This document shows, piece by piece, positions 8,493-16,744 of a DNA stretch of 64,000 nt (position 1 is the first letter of the stretch; every line of letters begins with the position of its first letter). Position numbers and translations under genes: made by a program. Source of the DNA: Paludibacteraceae bacterium (GTDB taxonomy: Bacteria; Bacteroidota; Bacteroidia; Bacteroidales; Paludibacteraceae); contig CAJOKE010000002.1 in assembly GCA_905235225.1 (NCBI GenBank), forward strand, positions 25,442-89,441. Reading direction: 5' to 3'. The notes beneath the pieces were generated by a model. The model searched no databases. It was not told where the DNA came from and saw only the letters and a program-made list of their open reading frames with translations.

Positions 8493-9834
8493 TTCGCTCG
8501 TCTATGAACTTGATCGGTTTGCGTGATTTGGCAGGAAAATTGATTTGGTGAATCACATCAACCGGCAAAATCTCTATTATCGGAGCGACCCGAAGCCGGG
8601 CGCGGAATCGGTCCTTCAAATCGCTGATAATTTGGGCTTCAGGTTTATAATTATGAGTGACTGCCGATTTATATAAATTGTTAGTATTAATCCCTACCCT
8701 GACAACGACCTCATCCGTTCCTGCTAACGTTGTTCGTGCGACAACTACATAGTTATCAACATATTCCGTATTGTCCAATACATCGTATATAGCTGGCGGA
8801 TAAATAGTTGTACCTTTTAGTTTGATCATATTATTCTTTCGCCCGAGTAAAGGTGTCAACCTGTACGAATTGCGGCCACAGGCACACGGTTCTGTTATCT
8901 TTGCGGCAATATCCCCTGTTTTGAAGCGTAAAAGAGGCATTGCCTCAACGCCTAAGGTTGTCACGACCACTTCTCCCGGTTGTCCGTCAGGCACCACAGA
9001 ACCATCTTCTCCGATTATTTCGACTATGATTAATTCCGGATGTACATGACCGCCGCAAGCATATTCGCATTCTGAAAATGTAGCTGACATTTCGGTAGAT
9101 GAGTACGTAGCATATAGTTCAACTTCCGGCCATTTGTCGTGAATACGCTGCCCCAACAAATTCAGCGAAAAGTCTTGATTACGCAAACCTTCTCCTATTC
9201 CGATTACTTTTTTTATGGAACATTGGTGATAGTCTATCTGATGTTGCTCTGCATAATCAATAAGTCTCAAAATAAATGAAGGAACACACATTACGGCAGT
9301 CGGATGAAGGCGTTCTATTGTATCCCATTGCAGTTCAGGAATGCCGTTACCAACACGGATTATCCCCGCCCCGAGATCGCGAATTCCTAACCAATACGCC
9401 AAACCTGCCATAAATCGTTTGTCCATCGTTGTCATTAACTGCAGCACATCACCTTTGCTTAATCCGGCGCAGGCAAAAGACTTTTTTTCGTTGTATGCCA
9501 AACGCTGCAAATCGTGTTCGCTGCATGCAAAAGTGACCGGCTCTCCCAAAGTCCCGGATGTAGTAATAAAATCAACGACTTCCTCACGCGGCACACAAAG
9601 GAAATCCCTGTTGTGCAACTGCAAATCCTTCTTCTCTGTAAATGGCAGACATTGAAGATCCTCTATCGTATGTATAGCTGCAATATTTATTGCTTTATCT
9701 GCAAACATCTGCCGGTAGAATGGCGAATGTGCTTGTAAATACCGCAGCTGTTCACAAAGCAACTCTTCCTGCTTTCGTTTTATTTCCTCTCTTGTTTGAA
9801 ATTCGATATCCATTGTATAAATTCTTTTTTCCAT
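8485..9834 (-). CDS. PaaK-like adenylate-forming acyl/aryl-CoA ligase
   Basis: 449 residues of the phenylacetate-CoA ligase branch of the ANL superfamily. Visible features are the N-terminal LRYLQAHSPFYRQMF, the P-loop-like TTSGTLGEPVTFACS (about 91-105), YATYSSTEMSATFSEC, the adenylate-binding LRFKTGDIAA and the C-terminal domain with GRKNNMIKLKGTTIYPPAI. Such enzymes activate an aromatic or acyl acid as AMP ester and load CoA or a carrier protein; in this cluster it may supply the aryl starter unit. An in-frame ATG at 9813 (MDIEFQTREE) would shorten the overlap with the esterase gene from 55 to 34 nt and is an equally good start. Confidence 0.82.
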   Translation of the reverse strand: MEKRIYTMDIEFQTREEIKRKQEELLCEQLRYLQAHSPFYRQMFADKAINIAAIHTIEDLQCLPFTEKKDLQLHNRDFLCVPREEVVDFITTSGTLGEPVTFACSEHDLQRLAYNEKKSFACAGLSKGDVLQLMTTMDKRFMAGLAYWLGIRDLGAGIIRVGNGIPELQWDTIERLHPTAVMCVPSFILRLIDYAEQHQIDYHQCSIKKVIGIGEGLRNQDFSLNLLGQRIHDKWPEVELYATYSSTEMSATFSECEYACGGHVHPELIIVEIIGEDGSVVPDGQPGEVVVTTLGVEAMPLLRFKTGDIAAKITEPCACGRNSYRLTPLLGRKNNMIKLKGTTIYPPAIYDVLDNTEYVDNYVVVARTTLAGTDEVVVRVGINTNNLYKSAVTHNYKPEAQIISDLKDRFRARLRVAPIIEILPVDVIHQINFPAKSRKPIKFIDERNA

Positions 9835-10637
9835 TGTTGTGATTCAGATGTTCCTTTTGTATCACTGCCACCAAAGCCGTGACCGCCTGTTTTATAACGA
9901 ATATACGTGTGGGGAATGCACTGTTTCGTTAAAGCGGAATCCAGCATAATCGAGTTCTGATATTTTACAACAGGGTCATCTTCGCAATTCACTAAAAAAA
10001 CCGGTGGACAATCATGTGGAATATGTTTTTCAATGGATAGAGAATCTTGCATTTTTCGGCTCCATTGTCCCCAAATTCCCAATGCACCTCTGCGAGAACG
10101 ATGATGTTCATTAGGTCTTTTCATCGTCACAACAGGGTAAATGGGACACAAGAATGCCGGTTTATACGGTGACTGATTATATATATAAGACGCCATTGTT
10201 AAATGTCCGCCGGCAGAAAAACCCATTACTCCGATTAGCGTACTGTCAACCCCGTAATCGCTTGCATGAGTATAAACATATGCCAATGCCGCCTCTGCAT
10301 CACGCACCATATTGGGATACTTGCTGCCTAATCCGATTACCCGATAGCCGACGCAATATGCAGAAATCTCTGCTACTCGGTACCGCAAAACAAAAGCATT
10401 GATACCCTGTGACTGCAGCCATTGGGCGGTCTCTTCGCCTTCTGTTCGCATATCCAACCAGCAATAACTGCCGCCCGGACATACAATAACCGCAATTCCC
10501 GTATTAGTTGCCTTCTCTGCCGGATATGGCGTCAGGGTCACTTTTTTTTGCGCATATTTGCCATTCGGATATAAGGCAACTGTAGCATTGGACAACGCCG
10601 ACACGAAGACGCATAATATGATTAATATCTTTCGCAT
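9780..10637 (-). CDS. Exported alpha/beta-hydrolase esterase (BD-FAE-like)
   Basis: 285 residues with a signal peptide (MRKILIILCVFVSALSNA). The oxyanion region is VIVCPGGSYCWLDMRTEG, the nucleophile elbow is GVMGFSAGGHL (GxSxG), and the catalytic His lies in YKTGGHGFGG near the C-terminus, with an acid in NCEDDPVV. This is the dienelactone-hydrolase/carboxylesterase type common in Bacteroidota. It is unusual among biosynthetic genes in being exported; it could remove or transfer an acyl or acetyl group from the product in the periplasm. It overlaps the ligase gene by up to 55 nt and the fusion gene upstream by 16 nt. Confidence 0.82.
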   Translation of the reverse strand: MRKILIILCVFVSALSNATVALYPNGKYAQKKVTLTPYPAEKATNTGIAVIVCPGGSYCWLDMRTEGEETAQWLQSQGINAFVLRYRVAEISAYCVGYRVIGLGSKYPNMVRDAEAALAYVYTHASDYGVDSTLIGVMGFSAGGHLTMASYIYNQSPYKPAFLCPIYPVVTMKRPNEHHRSRRGALGIWGQWSRKMQDSLSIEKHIPHDCPPVFLVNCEDDPVVKYQNSIMLDSALTKQCIPHTYIRYKTGGHGFGGSDTKGTSESQQWKKEFIQWISNFKQERK

Positions 10638-13132
10638 ACACTATTGGCTGTTTCAACAGCAGTCATTACGGTTCCGCAAAAGCCGTGGACAAAGCAGTTT
10701 TGCCCGGTTAACCATAAATTGTCGCACGGTGTTGTAACAGCACCAATGGGCTGTGACAAGCCGAACATCGCGCCTTCCGGCGACAAATAATCATCTCTGT
10801 ATGTTAATGATGATGATGTGAAATATGTTTCTATACTGCTACGCAGATTGGGATATATTGTGCATACTTTGTCTATCAACTTCTCGGCTTGCTGTGTCTT
10901 CCACTCCAGGTATTTTTCATCTCGCGCAATATACCATTTCTCCAACTCCGCATAATCCAACGGCATAATAATCTCCATTGTATGCGCCCACTTGTCTTGC
11001 TGCTTCACCGGCATGGTTAGGAATAGTATATTATCCGGCATGATAAAATGGTTATTTTCTATATATTCAAACGATTGCGGCTTGAATTTTATATACACTT
11101 TGAATGAACCGGCTGTCTCTTTGGTTGTTGTTATGCGTTTTATCGTTGCAGGATGAAAAACAGGCTCAGTGCAGTATTCCAATAACTTCTTGGGATGCAG
11201 CGAACTGATATATACTTCTGCTGTATAGTGTCTGTCGTCCTTTGTTTCCACGCCTTTCACATGTTTGTGTGCAACCTCTATCCGGGTCACGTTTTGGGAC
11301 AATAATACCCGCCCCCCATGCGCTGTAATATATGTACACAATTTATCTGTCAATTCACGTGTCCCGCCGACAAAACGATATGACCCTTTCTGCAACGAAC
11401 TGATAATCACATTCCGCGACTCTTCCGAACCGCAACTTTCACCGCCGTACAATACGGAAAAATGGGATTCATCGGCCGGATTACCATGAATGACATCCTC
11501 TCCGCATGGTTCAACGGGGACATCTATATCTAATTCATTTAGTACCTGCCGCATTGCTCCGTCCGCTGCCATGCCGGAAACAACATGGATACCTGTCTGC
11601 CACCATTCGCCGGACTTTTCATAACTGTATAATCCGCCTCCCGCAACAGGTAGTTGCTCTAAAACTGTTACACGGAAATGTTCCTTTGCCAGCAACGCTG
11701 CGCTAAACAAACCGCCTACTCCGCCTCCTAAAACAAGCACGCTGCAGTCCGCACGAAGCAATGACTTGTAATACCGTTCAAAACCTTTTGCCCGCTTACG
11801 GTAGCCGACACCAAACGAAATGTCATCAGGCATGACAAGTGGCATGAATTCCATTGTTGCATGGCTTTTGCCTACACGGAACTCTGCTTTTGATAGCAGT
11901 TCGTACATGCCGCGAAACAAAACGGGGCTGATTGGTAATCCGAATTTCTCCGCCAAATAAAACGCTCCTCTGTGAAAACGACCAATATCGCCATTCATTG
12001 TCCGGCTGCCCTCCGGAAATATCAGTATCGAATAACCTTCATGTACCGCTTCTTCCAGTTTCGGTTCAATGGACTCTATTCCGTCTGCAACAGAATAAAA
12101 CCCTGCGCGATTTGCCAATTTACCGAAGAACGGATTTTCATACACCCAACTTTTCGCAAGAACCACAGTCTTCGGATTAACCGACAATATGGCTAAAATG
12201 TCATACATCGAAGCATGATTGGCAATATATATAACCGGCTGGTCACTTTGCGGCGGTTGGTTGATTATGGAAAACGTATTGCCGCCTAAATGCCTCAGGA
12301 CAAATCCGGAACCTCGGCTGATACGTTCATGTAAGTTCTCTTTTCCCAACCGGCACCAAACCGAAGCGGCAAAGAACACCAACTCGCAATACAGGGATCT
12401 CCAATAGCGTGACGGTAGCCCGTAAACTATTGCCCCAACACACAGCAGACAATTAAGCAGACTGATCCGCGCAAAGTCATAGGCAGGCTTGAAATGAGAC
12501 ACCCGTTCTTCTTTCGGCGGATAATAAACGCGGACCGGCACAGTATATATAGGTACATTATTCCATGCTGCAAAAACCAGCAACTCCAATTCGGACTCAT
12601 AGCGGGAAGTAATAAACCTATACCCTGTTTTTCGTAACGGATACATCCGATAGCCGGATTGCGTGTCGTCCAGTCGCAAGCCCGTCTGAACTGCAAACCA
12701 GAAATTTGAGAATCGGTTGGCAAAAGCGGCTTTGCTTTCCTGACCTTCCAATTTTCCTTCTTCCGTTCTATGGCGTGATCCGACAATAATACTGCCGGGG
12801 TGAAGTCGCTCTTTGTTTATCAGCACCGGTATATCTTCCGGGAAATGCTGACCGTCACCGTCTAACGTAATTATATATTCACATCCTAATTCAACAGCCT
12901 TGTCAAATCCGCGTTTAAGCGCATAACCTTTGCCGCGATTGCGCGGCCAGGAAATTATAATACACGGCAAATGAGCCGCTTCCAACAGCTCCTGCGTCCC
13001 GTCCGTTGAACCGTCAACTGCCACAATGACGTGCTTCAGTTGTTGGCAGGTTCGGCGGACTATATCCACTATCGTTCCCGCGTTATTGTAGGTCGGGATT
13101 AACGCACATATATTGTCCTGACATCTTGACAT
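10622..13132 (-). CDS. Three-domain fusion: GT2 glycosyltransferase - PlsC acyltransferase - FAD oxidoreductase
   Basis: 836 residues carrying three enzymes. Residues of about 1-235 are a family 2 glycosyltransferase of the DPM1 type (CALIPTYNNAGTI, VDGSTDGT, TLDGDGQHFPED). Residues of about 255-445 are a PlsC-type acyltransferase (IANHASMYDILAIL with the HX4D motif near residue 305, and FPEGSRTMNGD). Residues of about 460-836 are a CrtI/phytoene-desaturase-like oxidoreductase (Rossmann motif VLGGGVGGLFSAALLA near 468; C-terminal LWLTGQNCFVHGFCGTVMTA). The reading frame is uninterrupted. GT/acyltransferase pairs occur in aryl-polyene and flexirubin clusters; the added oxidoreductase is uncommon to my knowledge. 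It overlaps the dehydratase gene by 50 nt. Together the domains could tailor and anchor the polyene. Confidence 0.85.
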   Translation of the reverse strand: MSRCQDNICALIPTYNNAGTIVDIVRRTCQQLKHVIVAVDGSTDGTQELLEAAHLPCIIISWPRNRGKGYALKRGFDKAVELGCEYIITLDGDGQHFPEDIPVLINKERLHPGSIIVGSRHRTEEGKLEGQESKAAFANRFSNFWFAVQTGLRLDDTQSGYRMYPLRKTGYRFITSRYESELELLVFAAWNNVPIYTVPVRVYYPPKEERVSHFKPAYDFARISLLNCLLCVGAIVYGLPSRYWRSLYCELVFFAASVWCRLGKENLHERISRGSGFVLRHLGGNTFSIINQPPQSDQPVIYIANHASMYDILAILSVNPKTVVLAKSWVYENPFFGKLANRAGFYSVADGIESIEPKLEEAVHEGYSILIFPEGSRTMNGDIGRFHRGAFYLAEKFGLPISPVLFRGMYELLSKAEFRVGKSHATMEFMPLVMPDDISFGVGYRKRAKGFERYYKSLLRADCSVLVLGGGVGGLFSAALLAKEHFRVTVLEQLPVAGGGLYSYEKSGEWWQTGIHVVSGMAADGAMRQVLNELDIDVPVEPCGEDVIHGNPADESHFSVLYGGESCGSEESRNVIISSLQKGSYRFVGGTRELTDKLCTYITAHGGRVLLSQNVTRIEVAHKHVKGVETKDDRHYTAEVYISSLHPKKLLEYCTEPVFHPATIKRITTTKETAGSFKVYIKFKPQSFEYIENNHFIMPDNILFLTMPVKQQDKWAHTMEIIMPLDYAELEKWYIARDEKYLEWKTQQAEKLIDKVCTIYPNLRSSIETYFTSSSLTYRDDYLSPEGAMFGLSQPIGAVTTPCDNLWLTGQNCFVHGFCGTVMTAVETANSVCERY

Positions 13133-13439
13133 AAACGGTCGTCGGATCGTAAATGGTTACTTGATACTTTTCGTTTCCTAAATCTTTGAAATCGACATTC
13201 ACTACTTTATCCGGAGTGTGTATGGCTACAAACTTTAAGTTTTTCACACCTTGCAACTGCATCGGTTTGCCCTTGGCATAACTCAATAGTTCTTGGGTAA
13301 TCTGCAATAGGCATGCTCCGGGCGTAATCGGTCTTTCAGGGAAATGCCCTTTATACACGGCATGGTCGGCATTGGTCTTAATTGTAAAATGCAGTCCTTC
13401 CCCGGCAAGGATACTATAGAATCGGTCTTTCAGTATCAT
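13083..13439 (-). CDS. FabZ/ApeI-like 3-hydroxyacyl-ACP dehydratase (hotdog)
   Basis: 118 residues, one hotdog domain. The segment HAVYKGHFPERPITPG carries the FabZ/FabA-type active-site histidine and GHFPxxPxxPG signature near the N-terminus, followed by the central helix ACLLQITQELLSYA. It lacks the second half of a longer FabA. In aryl-polyene clusters such proteins (ApeI type) dehydrate the growing 3-hydroxyacyl-ACP to the trans-enoyl intermediate that is extended without reduction. Its start overlaps the LolA-like gene by 4 nt (ATGA). Confidence 0.82.
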   Translation of the reverse strand: MILKDRFYSILAGEGLHFTIKTNADHAVYKGHFPERPITPGACLLQITQELLSYAKGKPMQLQGVKNLKFVAIHTPDKVVNVDFKDLGNEKYQVTIYDPTTVYVKMSGQYMCVNPDLQ

Positions 13440-13903
13440 TGGTAACGGCCTTTTATATTCATAAATCGGATCTGAGTTTGGTCGCCGTTCTTTTCATACA
13501 AAACAACTTCATTGGCATATTCCGCTTTCGAATCCATGCGAATGGTCATTTTAGAGAATAATTGCTTTAATTCGCGCCTTTTCGGCAGCAACACCGTTAA
13601 ATCACCTTCTTGCAACACATGGAAATCATCGTTCTCTTGCAAATAACTCCCGCTGACACTTTTTAAGATAAGCGTCACAATCTGTCTTACTTGTGCTGAT
13701 ACATTTCCTTTATTGCCATCTACTTCCCACACAAGTTCTTGCGGACTGGTATATTCCCACCGTAGATAATCCGGTTCGCGATAAGTCATATGACCTTTTG
13801 ACACTTCCGGTTCGGCAAAAAACTGCGATGTCTTTACCTGCTCGAAGTCGGCTGACAGGAATGTCAATACGCCTAATAATATACTCAATAATCCGTTCAT
13901 CAT
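13436..13903 (-). CDS. LolA-like outer-membrane lipoprotein carrier protein
   Basis: 155 residues from the ATG at 13903, which overlaps the stop of the upstream transporter gene as ATGA. The frame is open further upstream, but that part has no signal peptide, whereas the chosen start gives MMNGLLSILLGVLTFLSA. The mature part is a LolA-type half-barrel (ADFEQVKTSQFFAEPEVSKG, MTYREPDYLRWEYTSPQELV). LolA-like proteins are regular members of aryl-polyene clusters, where they are presumed to help move the hydrophobic product through the periplasm. It is distinct from a housekeeping lolA by its operon context. Confidence 0.8.
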   Translation of the reverse strand: MMNGLLSILLGVLTFLSADFEQVKTSQFFAEPEVSKGHMTYREPDYLRWEYTSPQELVWEVDGNKGNVSAQVRQIVTLILKSVSGSYLQENDDFHVLQEGDLTVLLPKRRELKQLFSKMTIRMDSKAEYANEVVLYEKNGDQTQIRFMNIKGRYQ

Positions 13904-14250
13904 TGTGCAATCATAAAGCAGCCGCCCATTATCAGCAACACCCCTATCCACTGGTTCCAATGAATGGTTTCATGAAACACCACCATCGCTACTATCATGC
14001 CGAATACGTATGCCATGCTCACAAGTGGATATGCGTGGGAAAATGGAAAATGGCGTAATATATACATCCATAGTACACCCGAACACGCAAAACCTGTTCC
14101 GGCACCAAGAAGCCACCAGTTCGTGAGAAGCTTGCTGAAAAATGACCATTCCCACACAAATGAAGGAATACGCATTAACGCAAACTTCAACAGCGTCTGT
14201 GACCCGCATAATAGCATGCTTTGCAATACTGCCAATAAAAATAGCCGCAT
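13900..14250 (-). CDS. Small DMT-superfamily (EamA/SMR-like) membrane protein
   Basis: 116 residues with four predicted transmembrane helices (LFLLAVLQSMLLCGSQTLL, WWLLGAGTGFACSGVLWMYIL, HAYPLVSMAYVFGMIVAMVVF, WIGVLLIMGGCFMIA). It has the layout of the small multidrug resistance/EamA half-size transporters; similar 4-TM proteins related to ArnE/ArnF move undecaprenyl-linked sugars. The C-terminus overlaps the lolA-like start by 4 nt. With a GT2 domain in the same operon it could supply a lipid-linked sugar, but this is inference. It begins 24 nt after the stop of the ketosynthase gene, one of the few gaps in the operon. Confidence 0.75.
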   Translation of the reverse strand: MRLFLLAVLQSMLLCGSQTLLKFALMRIPSFVWEWSFFSKLLTNWWLLGAGTGFACSGVLWMYILRHFPFSHAYPLVSMAYVFGMIVAMVVFHETIHWNQWIGVLLIMGGCFMIAQ

Positions 14251-14274
14251 ATACTCTTTTTCTTTAATTTTCGA

Positions 14275-16008
14275 TTACCTTGCTTTCAGCACAACTGCCT
14301 TCGCGACATTGTTCACTGTTTTTCCTACTTTGTTTAGGATATTGTTCCACCGTTCATCCGCTTCATCAAAACCGATAACAAGCACATTCTTCGCCAATCC
14401 TGTTTTCAATAAGTACTCGGCATCACGGCACGCATGGGCAAAACTTTCCGGACCATGCGAGAATGTGGAATTATATCCGTGACATTTAAGTTGCATCGCC
14501 AGAACGGCTGAAACGGTATTGTGCGTTGACTGCATAAATGAAGTCGGTTTAAGCCCTTCCTCACCGTCACGGCACAACGGGTCAAGGAACTGCATCGTAT
14601 GGATCATACATCCCCACTCCGTTCCTGTTATAATCGCATCTGGCACACTCACTTTCGCCTGCTCCAAGGTCTGTCGGGCTGCTACTATCACACGGCGTGT
14701 TTGTTCGGTCATACGCCGCGCTTCCATGGTGGTCAGATACTGCCGGTAATCAACCGGGGATTCTATGACTGTTTCATAACGGCTCAACGATATATCCTTT
14801 ATTACACCGTAATGCCGTTGATTCGGTTGGGGCTGTTCGGATAAGATGATACAACTGTCATTTCCGCCAAACGCAAATGAATTGCACATAATATGCTGCA
14901 ATTTCTTTTGCTCGTTATGCGCTACAGGTATGATTCCGTTCGACATGGGCGTATGCCAGTTGACATTGGCGGGTACAAAACCATATTGCATGCACAGCAG
15001 ACATATCACCGTCTCAACAGAACCGGAAGCACTCGTTGTATGTCCGGTCATCGACTTCGTTGAACTCACCGCCGGCATATGTTCGCCGAACACCCGCTTG
15101 AGTGCATTCGATTCGCTTTGGTCATTATTGGGGGTTGCTGTCCCATGGGCATTGACATAGTCTATTGCCTCAGGGCCGAGTCCTGCCATACGCAATGCGC
15201 CCGTCATCGCTAAATAGGCACCTTCTCCGTTTTCGGACGAAGCGGTTTGATGATATGCGTCACACGTATTGGCATATCCCGACACATACGCTAATATCTT
15301 CGCACCTCGTTGCAACGCATGTTCTTCTGTCTCTAATACGACATATGCCGCACCTTCGCCTAAATTCAATCCCGCACGGGTATTATCAAACGGACGGCAT
15401 TTTTCATGATCCAATATCATCAGGCTGTTAAAACCATTCAGATGGAATCTGCTCAAACACTCCGTTCCACCGGCTATGACACATGCCGCATCATCTGCCA
15501 GCAACATGTTTGCTCCCGAAATAATCGCATTTAACGCTGAACTGCATGCGGTCGAGGTCGTTGTGCAATAGCCTACTTTGCCAAGCGCATCCGCTATCGT
15601 TTTTGTTGTCGAACCCGCATCATGCAATGCGATTGTTTCCAGATTCGCACCATGTTGCCAGTTCAAATAATCGCGTTCGGTTGTTTCCATACCGCCGACG
15701 GTCGTACCGGATATAAGTGCCGACTGTTCTAATAAGGTTTTGCTCACACCGGCTTCTTCTATCGCTTCACGCGCAGCCAATATGCCCAACAAAGCGGAAC
15801 GCGATGCGGGACCGTCATATATGAATCGTTTCCGTATTTCCGCGTCTGTCAGTTTCACTTCACCGACAGGTAATTCCTTATGCGCGCTTTCCAGTATTTG
15901 CATACTGCCTATGCCTGATTGCTCGCGCAAAAGGCTTTCAAGGGTTTCCTGTTTTCCGACTCCTATCGCGGAAACAATCCCTGCACCGGTGATGACTATT
16001 CTTTTCAC
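14275..16008 (-). CDS. FabF-like beta-ketoacyl-ACP synthase fused to a second KS-like domain
   Basis: 577 residues. Residues of about 1-385 are a complete KAS II-type ketosynthase with the Cys-His-His triad: TTSTACSSALNA (Cys near 155), YVNAHGTATPNND (His near 286) and STKSMTGHTTSASGS (His near 320). The remaining 190 residues match the short beta-ketoacyl-synthase N-terminal-like family seen in aryl-polyene chain-length factors (SFMQSTHNTVSAVLAMQ, FDEADERW) and have no catalytic cysteine. The fusion may combine a condensing enzyme and its chain-length partner on one chain. It overlaps the ACP gene by 4 nt. KS call is secure; the role of the C-terminal domain is inferred. Confidence 0.85.
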   Translation of the reverse strand: MKRIVITGAGIVSAIGVGKQETLESLLREQSGIGSMQILESAHKELPVGEVKLTDAEIRKRFIYDGPASRSALLGILAAREAIEEAGVSKTLLEQSALISGTTVGGMETTERDYLNWQHGANLETIALHDAGSTTKTIADALGKVGYCTTTSTACSSALNAIISGANMLLADDAACVIAGGTECLSRFHLNGFNSLMILDHEKCRPFDNTRAGLNLGEGAAYVVLETEEHALQRGAKILAYVSGYANTCDAYHQTASSENGEGAYLAMTGALRMAGLGPEAIDYVNAHGTATPNNDQSESNALKRVFGEHMPAVSSTKSMTGHTTSASGSVETVICLLCMQYGFVPANVNWHTPMSNGIIPVAHNEQKKLQHIMCNSFAFGGNDSCIILSEQPQPNQRHYGVIKDISLSRYETVIESPVDYRQYLTTMEARRMTEQTRRVIVAARQTLEQAKVSVPDAIITGTEWGCMIHTMQFLDPLCRDGEEGLKPTSFMQSTHNTVSAVLAMQLKCHGYNSTFSHGPESFAHACRDAEYLLKTGLAKNVLVIGFDEADERWNNILNKVGKTVNNVAKAVVLKAR

Positions 16009-16262
16009 TTGGTACGGTGAGCGGCTATATAATCCGCCATCGAGTTTATGGATTGGAATATGGCTTTTCCTTCTTTCGGATTCGACAACTTGATACCATA
16101 TTGTTTGTCAAGTAATACAATCAGCTCAAGGGCGTCTATGGAATCAAGCCCCAAACCTTCTCCGAATAGCGGTTGGTCATCCATAATGTCTGCCGGTTCC
16201 ATGTCCTCAAGATTTAACGCATCTATAATTTGCGCTTTCAGTTCTGCTTTTAACGTTTCCAT
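16005..16262 (-). CDS. Acyl carrier protein
   Basis: 85 residues, acidic, four-helix ACP. The phosphopantetheine attachment serine is Ser41 in GLGLDSIDALELIVLLD. It carries the growing chain for the two ketosynthases and the dehydratases of this operon. It is separate from a housekeeping fabF-linked acpP because it lies between two secondary-metabolism ketosynthase genes and overlaps both neighbours, by 4 nt and 13 nt. Confidence 0.92.
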   Translation of the reverse strand: METLKAELKAQIIDALNLEDMEPADIMDDQPLFGEGLGLDSIDALELIVLLDKQYGIKLSNPKEGKAIFQSINSMADYIAAHRTK

Positions 16263-16744
16263 ATATGTAAGTTTGCATAATATCGTTCTTCATCTTCCGC
16301 TTCTATCCATCCGCCTAACACCGAAGTTGTCTTGTCGCTCAATGTGCATTCTATCAATGGCAACAGCTCTTTCTCGTCTTGCAGGGCGTAATACATTGTC
16401 TCACCCGCATATTTGTTTCGGATAGCGATTTCGCCGGTTACCACGTTGGGCAATGTATAGACGAACAAGGATGGCGACGGAAAGAAGTTTTCGGGTTGGA
16501 TTGTGGCTTCATAGGCTCGGTCATTCACTATACATCCCGACTTTCCTGCCAGCACGATTGCCCGGTCTCCACGCGCGACGAACCGTTCTCCGCCTTCTTG
16601 TTGCAGAAGCAGCTCGGATGCGATGAAACCGACACGGCTGAGCAAGTCCATTTTATAGAACTTCGGATAATCGCCTACGTGCTTGCGGTATAAATCGGCA
16701 AGCGGCTCTCCATTGGTCAATATGACATGTGCTATTGATTGCAT
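16250..16744 (-). CDS. Stand-alone ketosynthase-like partial protein (no active-site Cys)
   Basis: 164 residues. The segment FFPSPSLFVYTLPNVVTGEIAIRN resembles the stretch around the ketosynthase nucleophile, but the catalytic cysteine position is occupied by VVTG. The whole protein is far too short for an active thiolase fold. Similar short 3-oxoacyl-synthase-like proteins occur in Bacteroidota flexirubin/aryl-polyene clusters. It could pair with one of the full ketosynthases as a chain-length factor. It is not a decayed remnant: the frame is intact and overlaps both neighbouring genes by 13 nt. Confidence 0.65.
   Translation of the reverse strand: MQSIAHVILTNGEPLADLYRKHVGDYPKFYKMDLLSRVGFIASELLLQQEGGERFVARGDRAIVLAGKSGCIVNDRAYEATIQPENFFPSPSLFVYTLPNVVTGEIAIRNKYAGETMYYALQDEKELLPLIECTLSDKTTSVLGGWIEAEDEERYYANLHIWKR

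Noticed and set aside
16250..16744. Reading the 164-residue KS-like protein as a pseudogene
   Set aside because: Frame is intact and both ends overlap neighbours, as in related clusters.
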